A DNA stretch of 64,000 nt, taken from contig NZ_RQHS01000018.1 in assembly GCF_004770895.1 (NCBI RefSeq), forward strand, positions 310,001-374,000, in the 5' to 3' direction. The position numbers and the translations under genes were made by a program. The number at the start of each line of letters is the position of its first letter. Positions within the stretch are counted from its first letter, which is position 1. The notes below the pieces were generated by a model. That model searched no databases. It saw only the letters and a list, made by a program, of their open reading frames with translations, and had not been told where the DNA came from. The DNA is from Leptospira dzoumogneensis (GTDB lineage: Bacteria; Spirochaetota; Leptospiria; Leptospirales; Leptospiraceae). Below, in pieces: positions 19,695-29,029 of the stretch.

Positions 19695-20282
19695 ATGGCG
19701 GAAAAGCAAGATATCTGGCAAATTCTTTCGGAAAGAATGCGCTTAGCCCAAGAAGGAGATTCCAAGGAATACGAACTCCTACTTTCCAAATGCAGGGAAA
19801 TTTTAAACAATCATTTGAGCTCTAAGGTTCGTGACAAGGAAGATCGGGAGGACCTGATCCAGGACATTCTGATCGGTATCCATAAGGCCAGGGCCACCTA
19901 TCGAAAGGAAAAGCCGTTTGCACCCTGGTTTTTCTCCATCGCAAGATATAAGACCATAGACTATATTCGCAGGAAAGGGACTCGTGACAGGATCGTCTCT
20001 ACAGAGATGGAAGGTTTTGCCCAGGAAGAAAAAACTTCTATAGAGGACAAGTGGGAGGTACAACAAGGACTGGAGTCCTGGCTAAACGTCTTAGAGCCTA
20101 GGCAGAGAAGGATCCTGACCATGGCAAAGCTGGAGGGAAAATCGGTCAGAGAGATTTCCGAAACAACCGGACTTTCCGAATCCAATGTAAAAGTGATCGT
20201 TCATCGTTCTCTGGAAAAGTTAAAACGATTTTTTTCCGAGTCTGAGAGAACGATAGAAGGCTCAAAAACGTCCAAGAAATAG
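19695..20282 (+). CDS. ECF-type RNA polymerase sigma factor, SigF/NrsF-partner type
   Basis: The 195-residue protein has sigma region 2 (DLIQDILIGIHKARATY through the W-F-SIARYKTIDYIRR stretch, about 55-100) and region 4 (RRILTMAKLEGKSVREISETTGLSESNVKVIVHRSLEKLK, about 137-180). No region 1.1 or 3 is present. The region-2 pattern resembles ECF factors that pair with DUF1109 anti-sigma proteins, such as Caulobacter SigF. A DUF1109-like gene lies divergently upstream. The next gene starts 3 bases after its stop, so it heads a probable operon to gshB at 28379. Confidence 0.92.
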   Translation: MAEKQDIWQILSERMRLAQEGDSKEYELLLSKCREILNNHLSSKVRDKEDREDLIQDILIGIHKARATYRKEKPFAPWFFSIARYKTIDYIRRKGTRDRIVSTEMEGFAQEEKTSIEDKWEVQQGLESWLNVLEPRQRRILTMAKLEGKSVREISETTGLSESNVKVIVHRSLEKLKRFFSESERTIEGSKTSKK

Positions 20283-20285
20283 AAA

Positions 20286-21458
20286 ATGCCCGGTAAAACG
20301 AAGATCACCAGGATACTGTCGCTCCGAGAAATTTCGGCGGAGGATTGGAATCTTTTGGGAGATCCTGAAAATCCTTTTTCAAATCATGAATTTTTACATT
20401 CTCTGGAACTTTCTTCCTGCGTAGGCGGAAGGACCAGTTGGCATCCGGAGTATTGGGTGGCGGAAGACGAGGATGGGATCCATTCTTCTCTTCCTTTTTA
20501 TCATAAATACGATTCTTATGGTGAGTATATTTTCGATCATTCCTGGGCAAATTTTTTCTCTCAGAATGGACTTTCTTATTATCCTAAAGGTCTCGTAGCC
20601 TATCCATTCACTCCGGTGAACGGTAAAAAAATATTCAGAAGAAATAATGTATCCGCGGAAGAAGCGTTGGATGTACTACTTCCACCGTTACTCGAAAATG
20701 CAAAGACAGAAGGACTCTCCAGCATCCATTTTCTTTTTTTAGAGGAAGAAGAAGCAAAAGCTTTAGAGAAAAGAGGATTTTCCACTCGGATCACCCATCA
20801 ATTCCATTGGAAGAATAGAGGATATACTAGTTTCGAAAATTTTCTGGGAGATTTCAGATCCAAGAAGAGGATGCAGATCAAAAAGGAAAGAGAGACCGTA
20901 AAAGGATCCGGGATCCGGATCTTATGCAAAGAAGGTAAGGAAATTTCGGAGAAGGATATGGATTCCATCTATTCCTTTTATACGGAGACCTATTCCAGAA
21001 AATGGGGATCTCCTTATTTAAATCGCAAATTTTTTAAGATCATTTTGGAGAAGTTTTCCCAAAATCTGGTATTATTTTTAGCGGAGAAGGACGGAGACAC
21101 GATAGGCGGAACATTCAACTTAAAAAAGGGAAAGAAGTTGTACGGTAGATACTGGGGTTCCTCCGCACATTATCCTTTTCTACATTTCGAATGTTGTTAT
21201 TATGCTCCTATAGAATATGCGATCAAGAACGGTTTCGAGATCTTTGAAGCAGGAGCGCAGGGAGAGCAGAAGTTTTTACGAGGATTTCCTGCAGTTCCTA
21301 CATATAGCTCTCATTTTATTTTCCATGACCAGGCTCGAAATGCGATTGAACGTTTTTTAGAAAGCGAAAGAATGCATATGCAGGAAATGATAAGGGAAAC
21401 CAATCAATCTTCTCCATTGAAGGATGAACCGGTCCGGGGAGAATCCGAAGACAAATGA
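20286..21458 (+). CDS. DUF482 (COG3146) GNAT-like protein
   Basis: The 390-residue protein matches the DUF482 family, distant relatives of GNAT/FemAB acyltransferases: the segments YGEYIFDHSWA, GLSYYPKGLVAYPFTPVNG, FRSKKRMQIKKERE, YGRYWGS and FEAGAQGEQKFLRGF occur in the usual order. The family is sometimes labelled peptidoglycan biosynthesis, but a substrate is not established. It sits between the sigma gene (3 bases) and clpS (4-base overlap), so it is translated with both. Confidence 0.88.
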   Translation: MPGKTKITRILSLREISAEDWNLLGDPENPFSNHEFLHSLELSSCVGGRTSWHPEYWVAEDEDGIHSSLPFYHKYDSYGEYIFDHSWANFFSQNGLSYYPKGLVAYPFTPVNGKKIFRRNNVSAEEALDVLLPPLLENAKTEGLSSIHFLFLEEEEAKALEKRGFSTRITHQFHWKNRGYTSFENFLGDFRSKKRMQIKKERETVKGSGIRILCKEGKEISEKDMDSIYSFYTETYSRKWGSPYLNRKFFKIILEKFSQNLVLFLAEKDGDTIGGTFNLKKGKKLYGRYWGSSAHYPFLHFECCYYAPIEYAIKNGFEIFEAGAQGEQKFLRGFPAVPTYSSHFIFHDQARNAIERFLESERMHMQEMIRETNQSSPLKDEPVRGESEDK

Positions 21459-21778
21459 GCGATCTAAAAACGGAAGAACAGGTTCTCACAAAGGAGAAAC
21501 TGAAACTTAAAAAGCCGGCCAAATATAGGGTAGTGATCTTAAACGATGATTATACTCCTATGGAATTTGTGGTTTGGATACTTCGCGTGGTGTTTTATCG
21601 GACCCAGGTCGAGAGCGAACAAATTATGCTGCAGGCACATACTACCGGAAAGGCTCTTTGTGGAGTCTATTCTCATGATGTTGCCAGAACTAAAGTGAAC
21701 GAGACCCATATGCTTGCGGAGGAACATGGCCATCCTTTGCATTGCCAGATGGAAATTGAAGAGGGGGAAGAATCATGA
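21455..21778 (+). CDS. clpS: ClpS adaptor of the ClpAP protease
   Basis: ClpS binds N-degron substrates and delivers them to ClpA. The 107-residue protein has the conserved core YRVVILNDDYTPMEFVVWIL and a C-terminal ARTKVNETHMLAEEHGHPL segment, with a flexible charged N-terminal extension. Start and stop overlap both neighbours by 4 bases, so translation of DUF482, clpS and clpA is coupled. Confidence 0.97.
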   Translation: MSDLKTEEQVLTKEKLKLKKPAKYRVVILNDDYTPMEFVVWILRVVFYRTQVESEQIMLQAHTTGKALCGVYSHDVARTKVNETHMLAEEHGHPLHCQMEIEEGEES

Positions 21779-24018
21779 CATTATCCGAAGAACTAGAAAA
21801 ATCTCTCAACCAAGCGAGAACGGAAGCACTTAAGAGAAGAAACGAATACATCACTCTTGAGCATATTCTTCTTTCCTTAACTTATGATCCTGTTGCAGCG
21901 GAAGTTCTTCTTGCCTGCGGTGCGGATCTGGATCAGTTGCGTTCCGAATTAAAAGAATATTTGGATACTGAAATGGAATCGGTTCCGGAATCTTTTGGGG
22001 AGATAGAGCCTGAATACACGATCGGCGCTCAAAGAGTACTTCAATTGGCCGCGTTCCATGTGCAGTCCACAGAAAAGAAAAAATTGGACGGAGGTTATGT
22101 ACTCGCTTCCTTGTTCAGGGAAGATCAGTCTCATGCGGTTTTCTTTTTGGGAAGACAGGATATTTCCCGCTTCGATGTTGTGCGTTATATTTCTCACGGG
22201 ATCAAAAAGTCGGGGGAGAAGGTAGGTGATGGAACTCCTACAGACGAAACTTCTAAAAAACAAAGTGGAGATGCTTTGGCGGATTTCTGTGTGAATTTGA
22301 CTGAAAAAGCAAGCCAAGGTAAATTAGATCCTTTAGTCGGAAGAGCAGAAGAGCTCGAAAGGACCATTCATATTCTTGCAAGAAGAAGGAAAAATAATCC
22401 AATCTTTGTAGGAGATGCGGGAGTAGGAAAAACCGCAATTGTAGAAGGTCTGGCTTTACAGATCGTAAACGGAAAAGTCCCGGATGTATTAAAAAATACG
22501 AAAGTATATTCTTTGGATATGGGGCTTCTACTCGCAGGAACCAAGTTCAGAGGAGAATTCGAGGAAAGGCTGAAGAATGTAGTTCAGGCAATTTCTTCCG
22601 ATCCGGACAATGTATTATTTGTGGATGAGATCCATACTATTATAGGTGCCGGCGCTGTTTCCGGTGGATCTTTAGATGCTTCTAATCTTCTGAAACCCGC
22701 ACTTTCAAACGGGGAACTTCGTTGTATCGGAACCACAACATATAAAGAATATAAGGCGATTTTCGAGAAGGATCATGCACTTTCTAGAAGATTCCAGAAA
22801 TTAGAAGTAAACGAGCCGAGTGTAGAAGAGACTATCCAGATCTTAAAAGGTCTTCTTCCTAAATACGAACAATTCCATTCCGTAAAATATTCTCAGCAAG
22901 CTGTAGAAGAAGCGGCAAAACTTGCAGAGAGGTATATCTTAGATCGTAAACTTCCGGACAAAGCAATCGACCTGATAGACGAGGCCGGAGCAAAAGTAAA
23001 ACTTAGAGAAAGTTCCAAGTCCAAGATCGTGAGTGTAAAAGAAATAGAAGAACTAGTATCGAAAATTTCTAAAATTCCTCCACGAACAGTGAAGGCAGAC
23101 GATCGAGAAAAGCTCAAGAATTTAGATGAAGAATTAAAAGGTAAAATTTACGGCCAGGACAAGGCGGTCGTGGAACTCGTCCAGGCGATCCGACTTTCCA
23201 GAAGTGGACTTTCCGAGCCAGGAAAACCCGTGGGTTCATTCTTATTCGCAGGCCCTACAGGTGTGGGTAAAACTGAATTATCTAAACAACTCGCAGCCAT
23301 ATTAGGTGTGGAATTCATCCGATTCGATATGAGCGAGTATATGGAGAAACACACTGTCTCTAGACTCATCGGTTCTCCTCCAGGTTATGTTGGTTTCGAA
23401 CAAGGCGGTCAATTGACGGACGCGATCGTTCGTACTCCTCATTGTGTTCTTCTATTGGATGAGATAGAAAAAGCCCACGAAGATATTTACAATATTCTTT
23501 TGCAGATCATGGACCATGCGACTCTCACTGATAATAACGGCAGGAAGGCCGATTTTAAGCAGGTCATTCTGATCATGACCACAAATACCGGTGCCAGAGA
23601 AAGAGCCTCTAATCCATTAGGATTCGATAATACTGCTTTGACCGATAGAGGCTTAAAAGCCATCGAAAAACAATTCTCTCCGGAGTTTAGGAACAGGCTG
23701 ACCGCAGTGATAGAATTCGCATCTCTGGATGAGGGAACCGTTTCTAAGGTTGTGCGCAAACAGTTAGAACTTCTGGAAGTAAGATTGAAAGAGAAAAGTA
23801 TCCAACTTCATTACGGAGAGGATGTTCTACTTTGGATCGCTAAAAAATCTTACGATCCATTATTCGGGGCAAGGCCCGTCCAACGCTGGATTGATTCCAA
23901 TATTTCCAAAAAGCTCTCGGAAGAGATATTGTTCGGAGAATTAAAAAACGGCGGGGATGTGAATTTGGAAATACAAAACGAGGAACTGAAATTAGTCTTC
24001 CGTTCTAGAGAAAAATAA
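21775..24018 (+). CDS. clpA: ATP-dependent Clp protease ATP-binding subunit ClpA
   Basis: The 747-residue AAA+ unfoldase has an N-terminal Clp_N repeat domain (1-150), first nucleotide-binding domain with GDAGVGKTA and VDEIHTIIGAG, and second domain with GPTGVGKTE and LLDEIEKAHEDI. It lacks the long middle coiled coil of ClpB, which makes it ClpA. The LGF tripeptide in NPLGFDN is in the position of the ClpP-docking loop. Its last base is shared with the ggt start (TAATG). ClpP is not in the window. Confidence 0.97.
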   Translation: MTLSEELEKSLNQARTEALKRRNEYITLEHILLSLTYDPVAAEVLLACGADLDQLRSELKEYLDTEMESVPESFGEIEPEYTIGAQRVLQLAAFHVQSTEKKKLDGGYVLASLFREDQSHAVFFLGRQDISRFDVVRYISHGIKKSGEKVGDGTPTDETSKKQSGDALADFCVNLTEKASQGKLDPLVGRAEELERTIHILARRRKNNPIFVGDAGVGKTAIVEGLALQIVNGKVPDVLKNTKVYSLDMGLLLAGTKFRGEFEERLKNVVQAISSDPDNVLFVDEIHTIIGAGAVSGGSLDASNLLKPALSNGELRCIGTTTYKEYKAIFEKDHALSRRFQKLEVNEPSVEETIQILKGLLPKYEQFHSVKYSQQAVEEAAKLAERYILDRKLPDKAIDLIDEAGAKVKLRESSKSKIVSVKEIEELVSKISKIPPRTVKADDREKLKNLDEELKGKIYGQDKAVVELVQAIRLSRSGLSEPGKPVGSFLFAGPTGVGKTELSKQLAAILGVEFIRFDMSEYMEKHTVSRLIGSPPGYVGFEQGGQLTDAIVRTPHCVLLLDEIEKAHEDIYNILLQIMDHATLTDNNGRKADFKQVILIMTTNTGARERASNPLGFDNTALTDRGLKAIEKQFSPEFRNRLTAVIEFASLDEGTVSKVVRKQLELLEVRLKEKSIQLHYGEDVLLWIAKKSYDPLFGARPVQRWIDSNISKKLSEEILFGELKNGGDVNLEIQNEELKLVFRSREK

Positions 24019-25781
24019 TGTCTTTTAGAACGGTTAGACCTAATCCCAAAAGTTTCTTCATACTTTCTATTTTACTTCTTCTTGTTTTCGGATCTTGCAA
24101 GAAAAATGTACTATTCATCGAAGGCAGAGAAGTTTCTACCCAGAACCTTGTAGCTCCTAAATTCGGGATCGATCCCAACACTTTGTTTGCGGAATCCAAG
24201 AAGATCATGATCTCTACGGATTCGATAGACGCCTCTAAAGTAGGACTGGAGATCTACAAAAAGGGAGGAAATACGATAGATGTGGCCGTCGCTTCTTCCT
24301 TTGCGGTTTCCGTTACTCGTCCTTCTTCCACAGGGATAGGCGGGGGCGGATTTTTAGTATATCATCATGCCAAATCCGGAAAGTCGTATGCTTTTGATTT
24401 CAGGGAAAGGGCGCCTTCTTTAGCAAATCGTAATATGTATAAGGGCCGCCCCAAGGAAGAGTCCTTACTCGGATATAAATCCGTAGGCGTTCCTGGAATG
24501 GTGGCCGGTCTTGTGCAGATCCATAAAAAGTTCGGAAAACTTCCCTTAAAGGATGTTTTGGCCCCGGCGATACGTTTGGCAGAAGAAGGATTTGTAGTGT
24601 ATCCGGATCTTTCCGAGGCAATCCAAGAATCTGAACAAGACATGAGTCCCGGGATGAAAAAGATCTTTGTACCAGGTGGAAAAATACCTGAAGCGGGAGA
24701 GCTGTTTGTTCAGAAGGATCTGGCAAAAACTCTTAGGATCATTTCCGAAACAGGGGACAAGGACTTTTATGCCGGCGAGATCGCTAAGGCACTCTCACAA
24801 GAGGTCTCTTCCAACGGTGGAGCTATTCATTGGACAGATCTCAAAAGTTATAAAGTAAGAGAAGAAAAACCTTTAGAGATTACATACCGAAATTATAATA
24901 TTCGGACAATGTTCCCTCCTTCCTCCGGAGTTCATCTTTTTACGATGTTAAAGATGCTGGAAACGAAAGAACTTCATTCTATGTTCGATTTTTCCCAAAG
25001 CGATTATTATCATTTCTTGGCGGAAGTTATGAGAAGGGGATACTCGGATCGTGCGGTCCTGGGAGGAGATCCGGGATTTACAAAGATACCTGTAGAAACT
25101 TTGATCTCTTCCGACTATGCAAAGGAAAAAATTTCAGACTTCAATCCAAGTAAGGCGACACCTAGTTCCACTTACTTAAGCAGATTGAATTTAAAGGCGG
25201 AGTCTCCTCAGACCACTCATATATCGGTAGTGGATGAGGAAGGAAACGCTGTTTCTACCACACATTCCATCAATTATAGATTCGGTGCAGCAGTTGTGTT
25301 GGAAGGATATGGTTTTGTTCTAAATGATACGATGGATGATTTTAGCCGTTCTCCTGGAGAGCCTAATGTCTATGGTTTGATCGGCGCGGAGGCTAATTCT
25401 ATTCAGCCGGGAAAAACTCCTTTGAGCTCCATGTCCCCTACCATCGTTCTGAAAAATGGGGAGACATTTTTGGTAACAGGTGCCCCAGGCGGTTCTTATA
25501 TAGTAAATGCGGTTTTACAATCCATATTATTTACATTAGATCTAAATTTGACCTTATATGAATCCGTAGCAAGGGGAAGGATCCATCACCAATTCTTTCC
25601 TGACGCACTTTCGATCGAAGGGCCTGCGACCGATACCGCTACTTTCAATCAGCTAAAGGCAAAAAAACACGAGGTAAGGCTCGGTAATAATATGGCAAAA
25701 CTGTTCTGTGTAAAAAGAGAAAATGGAATATTGTACGGTGCTGCGGATCCAAGGGGAGATGGGATCCCTCTGGGCGAATAA
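24018..25781 (+). CDS. ggt: Gamma-glutamyltransferase, lipoprotein
   Basis: GGT cleaves or transfers the gamma-glutamyl group of glutathione outside the cytoplasm. The 587-residue precursor has a lipoprotein signal ending at Cys27 (VFGSC), so it should be membrane-anchored. The autoprocessing site and nucleophile is Thr399 in PQTTHISVVD; downstream GNAVSTTHSIN, SSMSPT and GAPGGSYI are conserved substrate-pocket segments. Its start overlaps the clpA stop by one base, and gshA follows after 28 bases, so glutathione breakdown and synthesis genes are adjacent. Confidence 0.95.
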   Translation: MSFRTVRPNPKSFFILSILLLLVFGSCKKNVLFIEGREVSTQNLVAPKFGIDPNTLFAESKKIMISTDSIDASKVGLEIYKKGGNTIDVAVASSFAVSVTRPSSTGIGGGGFLVYHHAKSGKSYAFDFRERAPSLANRNMYKGRPKEESLLGYKSVGVPGMVAGLVQIHKKFGKLPLKDVLAPAIRLAEEGFVVYPDLSEAIQESEQDMSPGMKKIFVPGGKIPEAGELFVQKDLAKTLRIISETGDKDFYAGEIAKALSQEVSSNGGAIHWTDLKSYKVREEKPLEITYRNYNIRTMFPPSSGVHLFTMLKMLETKELHSMFDFSQSDYYHFLAEVMRRGYSDRAVLGGDPGFTKIPVETLISSDYAKEKISDFNPSKATPSSTYLSRLNLKAESPQTTHISVVDEEGNAVSTTHSINYRFGAAVVLEGYGFVLNDTMDDFSRSPGEPNVYGLIGAEANSIQPGKTPLSSMSPTIVLKNGETFLVTGAPGGSYIVNAVLQSILFTLDLNLTLYESVARGRIHHQFFPDALSIEGPATDTATFNQLKAKKHEVRLGNNMAKLFCVKRENGILYGAADPRGDGIPLGE

Positions 25782-25809
25782 TATTAAAAAAAAGAATTAG
25801 GAATATAAA

Positions 25810-27351
25810 ATGAATCGATCCGCCAAAACTCCGGTATGTCCGAATCTGCGTCATGCTGTAAAAGCAAAACACGGTTTGGAAAAGGAAAGTATGCGTATTT
25901 TTTTCGACGGAAAAATTGCGACTACTCCTCATCCGGAATCCTTAGGTTCCAGTCTTACAAACCATTTTATCAAGACTGATTTTTCGGAACCACAACTTGA
26001 ATTTGCTACGAATCCTAGGCCTAGGATTGAGGCAATCGTAAGGGAATTGCAAGATCTGCATATTTTCACTTCCAGGCATTTGAAAGAAGAATGGATCTGG
26101 CCTTTTAGTATGCCTCCCATTCTTCCTAAAGAAGATAAGGAGATTCCTTTAGGACAATACGGTCATTCTTTTTCGGGAGAATGGAAAACAGTCTATAGAA
26201 ACGGTTTAGGTCTTCGTTATGGAAGAAGAATGCAGACAATCTCAGGTGTTCATTATAATTTTTCTTTTTCGAATCTGTTCTTAAAACAAATTTTAGGAAA
26301 AGAGATCCATGCATTCACCAAGGAAGAAATTTCGGAATTATATCTATCCGTTACCCGGAATTTTATGAGAAGAGTTCCGGAAATTTTATATTTAACCGGG
26401 GCTACTCCGGTTTTTGATGAGACATTTTTGCCGGTTCCGAGCGATTTCCCATTCGTAAAACATAAAGAACATACGTACTATGCTCCTTACGCTACTTCTT
26501 TGAGAATGAGCGAGATCGGATATACGAGCAAGGTCCAAGACGAGCTTCCTATCAATTATAATTCCTTAAAGGAATATATAAACGGAATGTGTTATGCCGT
26601 AAGTACTCCTTATGCTAAATACCAATCTTATGGTGAGATCCCGAACCAACTTAACGATCATTATTTGCAGATAGAGAACGAATTTTATTCTCCGATCCGC
26701 CCTAAGCAGATCCCTAAAAATGATGAAAGACCATTGGATGCTCTCCAAAGCAGGGGGATCCAATACATTGAGATCCGTTGTTTGGACCTCCAGCCTGAAT
26801 CTCCTACGGGGATCCATAAGCCAAGTCTTGGTTATATACAGATGGTGCTGATTGATGGACTACTGAAGGAAAGTAAATCCATTGATCAGAAAGAAAAGCT
26901 CAGGATCCGAGAAAATACAAAACGTGTCATTTGGGAAGGCAGAAAACCCGGCCTAAAGGTTTTGGATGATCTTGGAGAAGAACAGGATTTCCTGACTAGA
27001 GGAAAAGAATTCACCCAAAGTCTTTTGCCGATTGCGGAGGAATTAGACCGTCATACTGGAAAAAGATTCTACCAAGAAATTCTAAATATAATGAATAAAC
27101 GTTGGGAAGACGCTTCTTGCACTCCTTCCGGAAAACTAATGGATCGGATCATAAACGAGGGTTGGGAATTTAGGGATCTGGGAATACATCTCGCAAAAGA
27201 AAACTACAGAAACCAATCCCAGATGGAATTGACACCGGGTAAATTTGCAATGTTTGCAAAAGAAGTCCAAAGATCACTTTCGGAAAAAACTAAAATAGAA
27301 GAATCCGAAAAAGTAAAAAAGTATCCTACTGCAAGGATCTGTAACCATTGA
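25810..27351 (+). CDS. gshA: Glutamate-cysteine ligase, E. coli GshA type
   Basis: The enzyme joins glutamate and cysteine in the first step of glutathione synthesis. The 513-residue length is typical. Conserved stretches include GLEKESMRI, HPESLGSSLTNHFIKTDFSEPQLEF, the WPFSMP motif, TISGVHYNFS and QYIEIRCLDLQP. This is the gamma-proteobacterial class rather than the plant/alpha-proteobacterial class. It overlaps the following ATP-grasp ligase gene by 4 bases, so the two are translationally coupled. Confidence 0.93.
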   Translation: MNRSAKTPVCPNLRHAVKAKHGLEKESMRIFFDGKIATTPHPESLGSSLTNHFIKTDFSEPQLEFATNPRPRIEAIVRELQDLHIFTSRHLKEEWIWPFSMPPILPKEDKEIPLGQYGHSFSGEWKTVYRNGLGLRYGRRMQTISGVHYNFSFSNLFLKQILGKEIHAFTKEEISELYLSVTRNFMRRVPEILYLTGATPVFDETFLPVPSDFPFVKHKEHTYYAPYATSLRMSEIGYTSKVQDELPINYNSLKEYINGMCYAVSTPYAKYQSYGEIPNQLNDHYLQIENEFYSPIRPKQIPKNDERPLDALQSRGIQYIEIRCLDLQPESPTGIHKPSLGYIQMVLIDGLLKESKSIDQKEKLRIRENTKRVIWEGRKPGLKVLDDLGEEQDFLTRGKEFTQSLLPIAEELDRHTGKRFYQEILNIMNKRWEDASCTPSGKLMDRIINEGWEFRDLGIHLAKENYRNQSQMELTPGKFAMFAKEVQRSLSEKTKIEESEKVKKYPTARICNH

Positions 27352-28379
27352 AATATAAACTGGAAGCAGGACAAAAATTGGATCCGAACGAATTCATCTT
27401 AAAAGGATTCGAGGATCTGGAAATTTCCACACAGATCGTGATCCGAGACGCACTCAATAGAGGACTGGAAGTAGAAGTCTTGGATAGACCCAGTCATTTT
27501 ATACGATTAAAAGGACAAGGGGTCACAAGGCTTGTAAAAGAGGCTTCCAAAACGGAACTGGATTCCTATATGACCTTTTTGGTCATGGAAAATAAGACCG
27601 TCACTAAACGTATTTTAGAAGAATCGAATATACTTGTACCTAAGGGAACTGCAGTTTCCGATCTAAATGCAGGATTGGAATTCTTAAATCAAAATTCCGA
27701 TCGTAAGATGGTGGTAAAACCTGTTACTACCAATTTCGGGATCGGGATCAGCATTCTTCCACCTTCTTCTTCCCAAGAAGGAAAGAAGAAGGCACTGGAA
27801 ATTGCACTTGGATTTTCGGAAACCGCCATCGTAGAGGAATTTGCAGAAGGGAATGAATACCGATTTTTAGTGATCGGGGACGAATGTGTAGCAGTATGCA
27901 ATCGTATTCCCGCGAATGTAACAGGAGACGGCAAAAAGAATATTCGTGAATTAATAGAGGAAAAAAACTCGGACCCAAGAAGAGGAGTGGGGCATGTGAC
28001 CCCTCTAGAAAAGATCAGACTGGATGATACCGAATTAAATGTACTAAAAGAATCCGGCAGAACTACTGATACGATCCCTGCAGCAGGTGAAACCGTTTTT
28101 GTACGTAAAAATTCAAATATCAGCACCGGCGGAGATTCAGTGGATGTAACGGATATCGCGCATTCTTCTTATAAAATATTGGCAGTACAAGCCGCAAAAG
28201 CCGTGGAAGCGAAAATTTGCGGTGTGGATATTATAGTAAAGAACCTGGAATCGGAAGGAGATTATAGGATCTTAGAACTAAACTTCAATCCTGTATTATA
28301 TATTCATAATTATCCTTATTCAGGAAAGAATAGAAAAGTGGGAGAGAAAATTTTGGATGTATTAGGTTACAGTTCCTAA
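27348..28379 (+). CDS. ATP-grasp glutathione synthetase, GshF C-terminal type
   Basis: The 343-residue protein has an ATP-grasp fold; the stretch SYMTFLVMENKTVTKRIL, then VPKGTAV, KPVTTNFGIGI, VEEFAEGNEYRFLVIG, GVDIIVKNL and the final LELNFNP are those of the C-terminal, cyanophycin-synthetase-like ligase half of bifunctional GshF (GshAB). It is unlike the classical proteobacterial GshB. Coupled by a 4-base overlap to gshA, it most likely adds glycine to gamma-glutamylcysteine. An alternative is another dipeptide ligase. It ends 18 bases into the convergent glutaredoxin gene. Confidence 0.87.
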   Translation: MKYKLEAGQKLDPNEFILKGFEDLEISTQIVIRDALNRGLEVEVLDRPSHFIRLKGQGVTRLVKEASKTELDSYMTFLVMENKTVTKRILEESNILVPKGTAVSDLNAGLEFLNQNSDRKMVVKPVTTNFGIGISILPPSSSQEGKKKALEIALGFSETAIVEEFAEGNEYRFLVIGDECVAVCNRIPANVTGDGKKNIRELIEEKNSDPRRGVGHVTPLEKIRLDDTELNVLKESGRTTDTIPAAGETVFVRKNSNISTGGDSVDVTDIAHSSYKILAVQAAKAVEAKICGVDIIVKNLESEGDYRILELNFNPVLYIHNYPYSGKNRKVGEKILDVLGYSS

Positions 28380-28622
28380 TTTTTGGATCTTACTTTTTAC
28401 ATAGTCCACGATGTCTCTGGACTCGTACATTTTAATATCACCATCTACCAGAAAAGGGACTTGAGAAAGTCCCCCTAATTGCAGGACTTCCTCTCTACCT
28501 GGGGTTCCTCTGCTGGCCTCTACCAATTCGTAATCTTTACCGGCTTTTAGACCCATTTCGGAAAATTGGCTCCGAACATAAGCGCAATAAGGACAGGTAT
28601 CGTATTGGAAGAGTTTCATCAT
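28362..28622 (-). CDS. Dithiol glutaredoxin
   Basis: A short glutaredoxin-fold protein (86 residues from ATG 28622) with the CPYC active site at Cys10 and Cys13 and the cis-proline segment SQVPFLV. The end (YESRDIVDYVKSK) resembles the N-terminal domain of glutathione S-transferases as well. A GTG at 28631 is an alternative start overlapping the upstream gene by 8 bases. It would use glutathione to reduce disulfides or mixed disulfides. It is the last gene of the minus-strand cluster and overlaps the end of the ATP-grasp gene by 18 bases. Confidence 0.9.
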   Translation of the reverse strand: MMKLFQYDTCPYCAYVRSQFSEMGLKAGKDYELVEASRGTPGREEVLQLGGLSQVPFLVDGDIKMYESRDIVDYVKSKIQKLGTVT

Positions 28623-28623
28623 A

Positions 28624-28935
28624 TTAGACACCTATCTTTTTTTGGAGCTCTCCGCTTCTTGCCATTTCCACGACTATATCGTGACCACCTATAAATTCCC
28701 CGTCAATGTATAGCTGAGGGATGGTCGGCCAGTTCGCGAATTCTTTAATGCCTTCTCTGACCGACATGTCGGAAAGAACGTTAAAGGAGTTATAATCCGC
28801 TCCCAAACTTCTGAGAACATTGGTTACTCCAGCGGAAAAGCCGCACATAGGAGCGTCAGGAGTTCCCTTCATAAACAGAAATATTTTTTTAGAAGCGATC
28901 AATCCTTCGATCTTACCTTGTAATTCTTTATCCAT
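28624..28935 (-). CDS. grxD: Monothiol glutaredoxin (Grx4/GrxD type)
   Basis: The product from ATG 28935 has 103 residues; AGGA about 9 bases upstream supports this start over an extended frame to 28995. It has the monothiol active site CGFS in MCGFSAGV, the PTIPQLYIDGEFIGG segment and the FLFMKGTP start of GrxD. These proteins carry a [2Fe-2S] cluster with glutathione as ligand and work with BolA proteins. Two bolA genes lie immediately upstream on the same strand, which supports that partnership. Confidence 0.95.
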   Translation of the reverse strand: MDKELQGKIEGLIASKKIFLFMKGTPDAPMCGFSAGVTNVLRSLGADYNSFNVLSDMSVREGIKEFANWPTIPQLYIDGEFIGGHDIVVEMARSGELQKKIGV

Positions 28936-29029
28936 GATATTTATTCCTATCTGTTGATTATAGTCCGTTTTAAAATTAAGATTATCAATTAGCACCCAAC
29001 TTCGGGCTTCAAGAGCCTGGGACAGGCTC

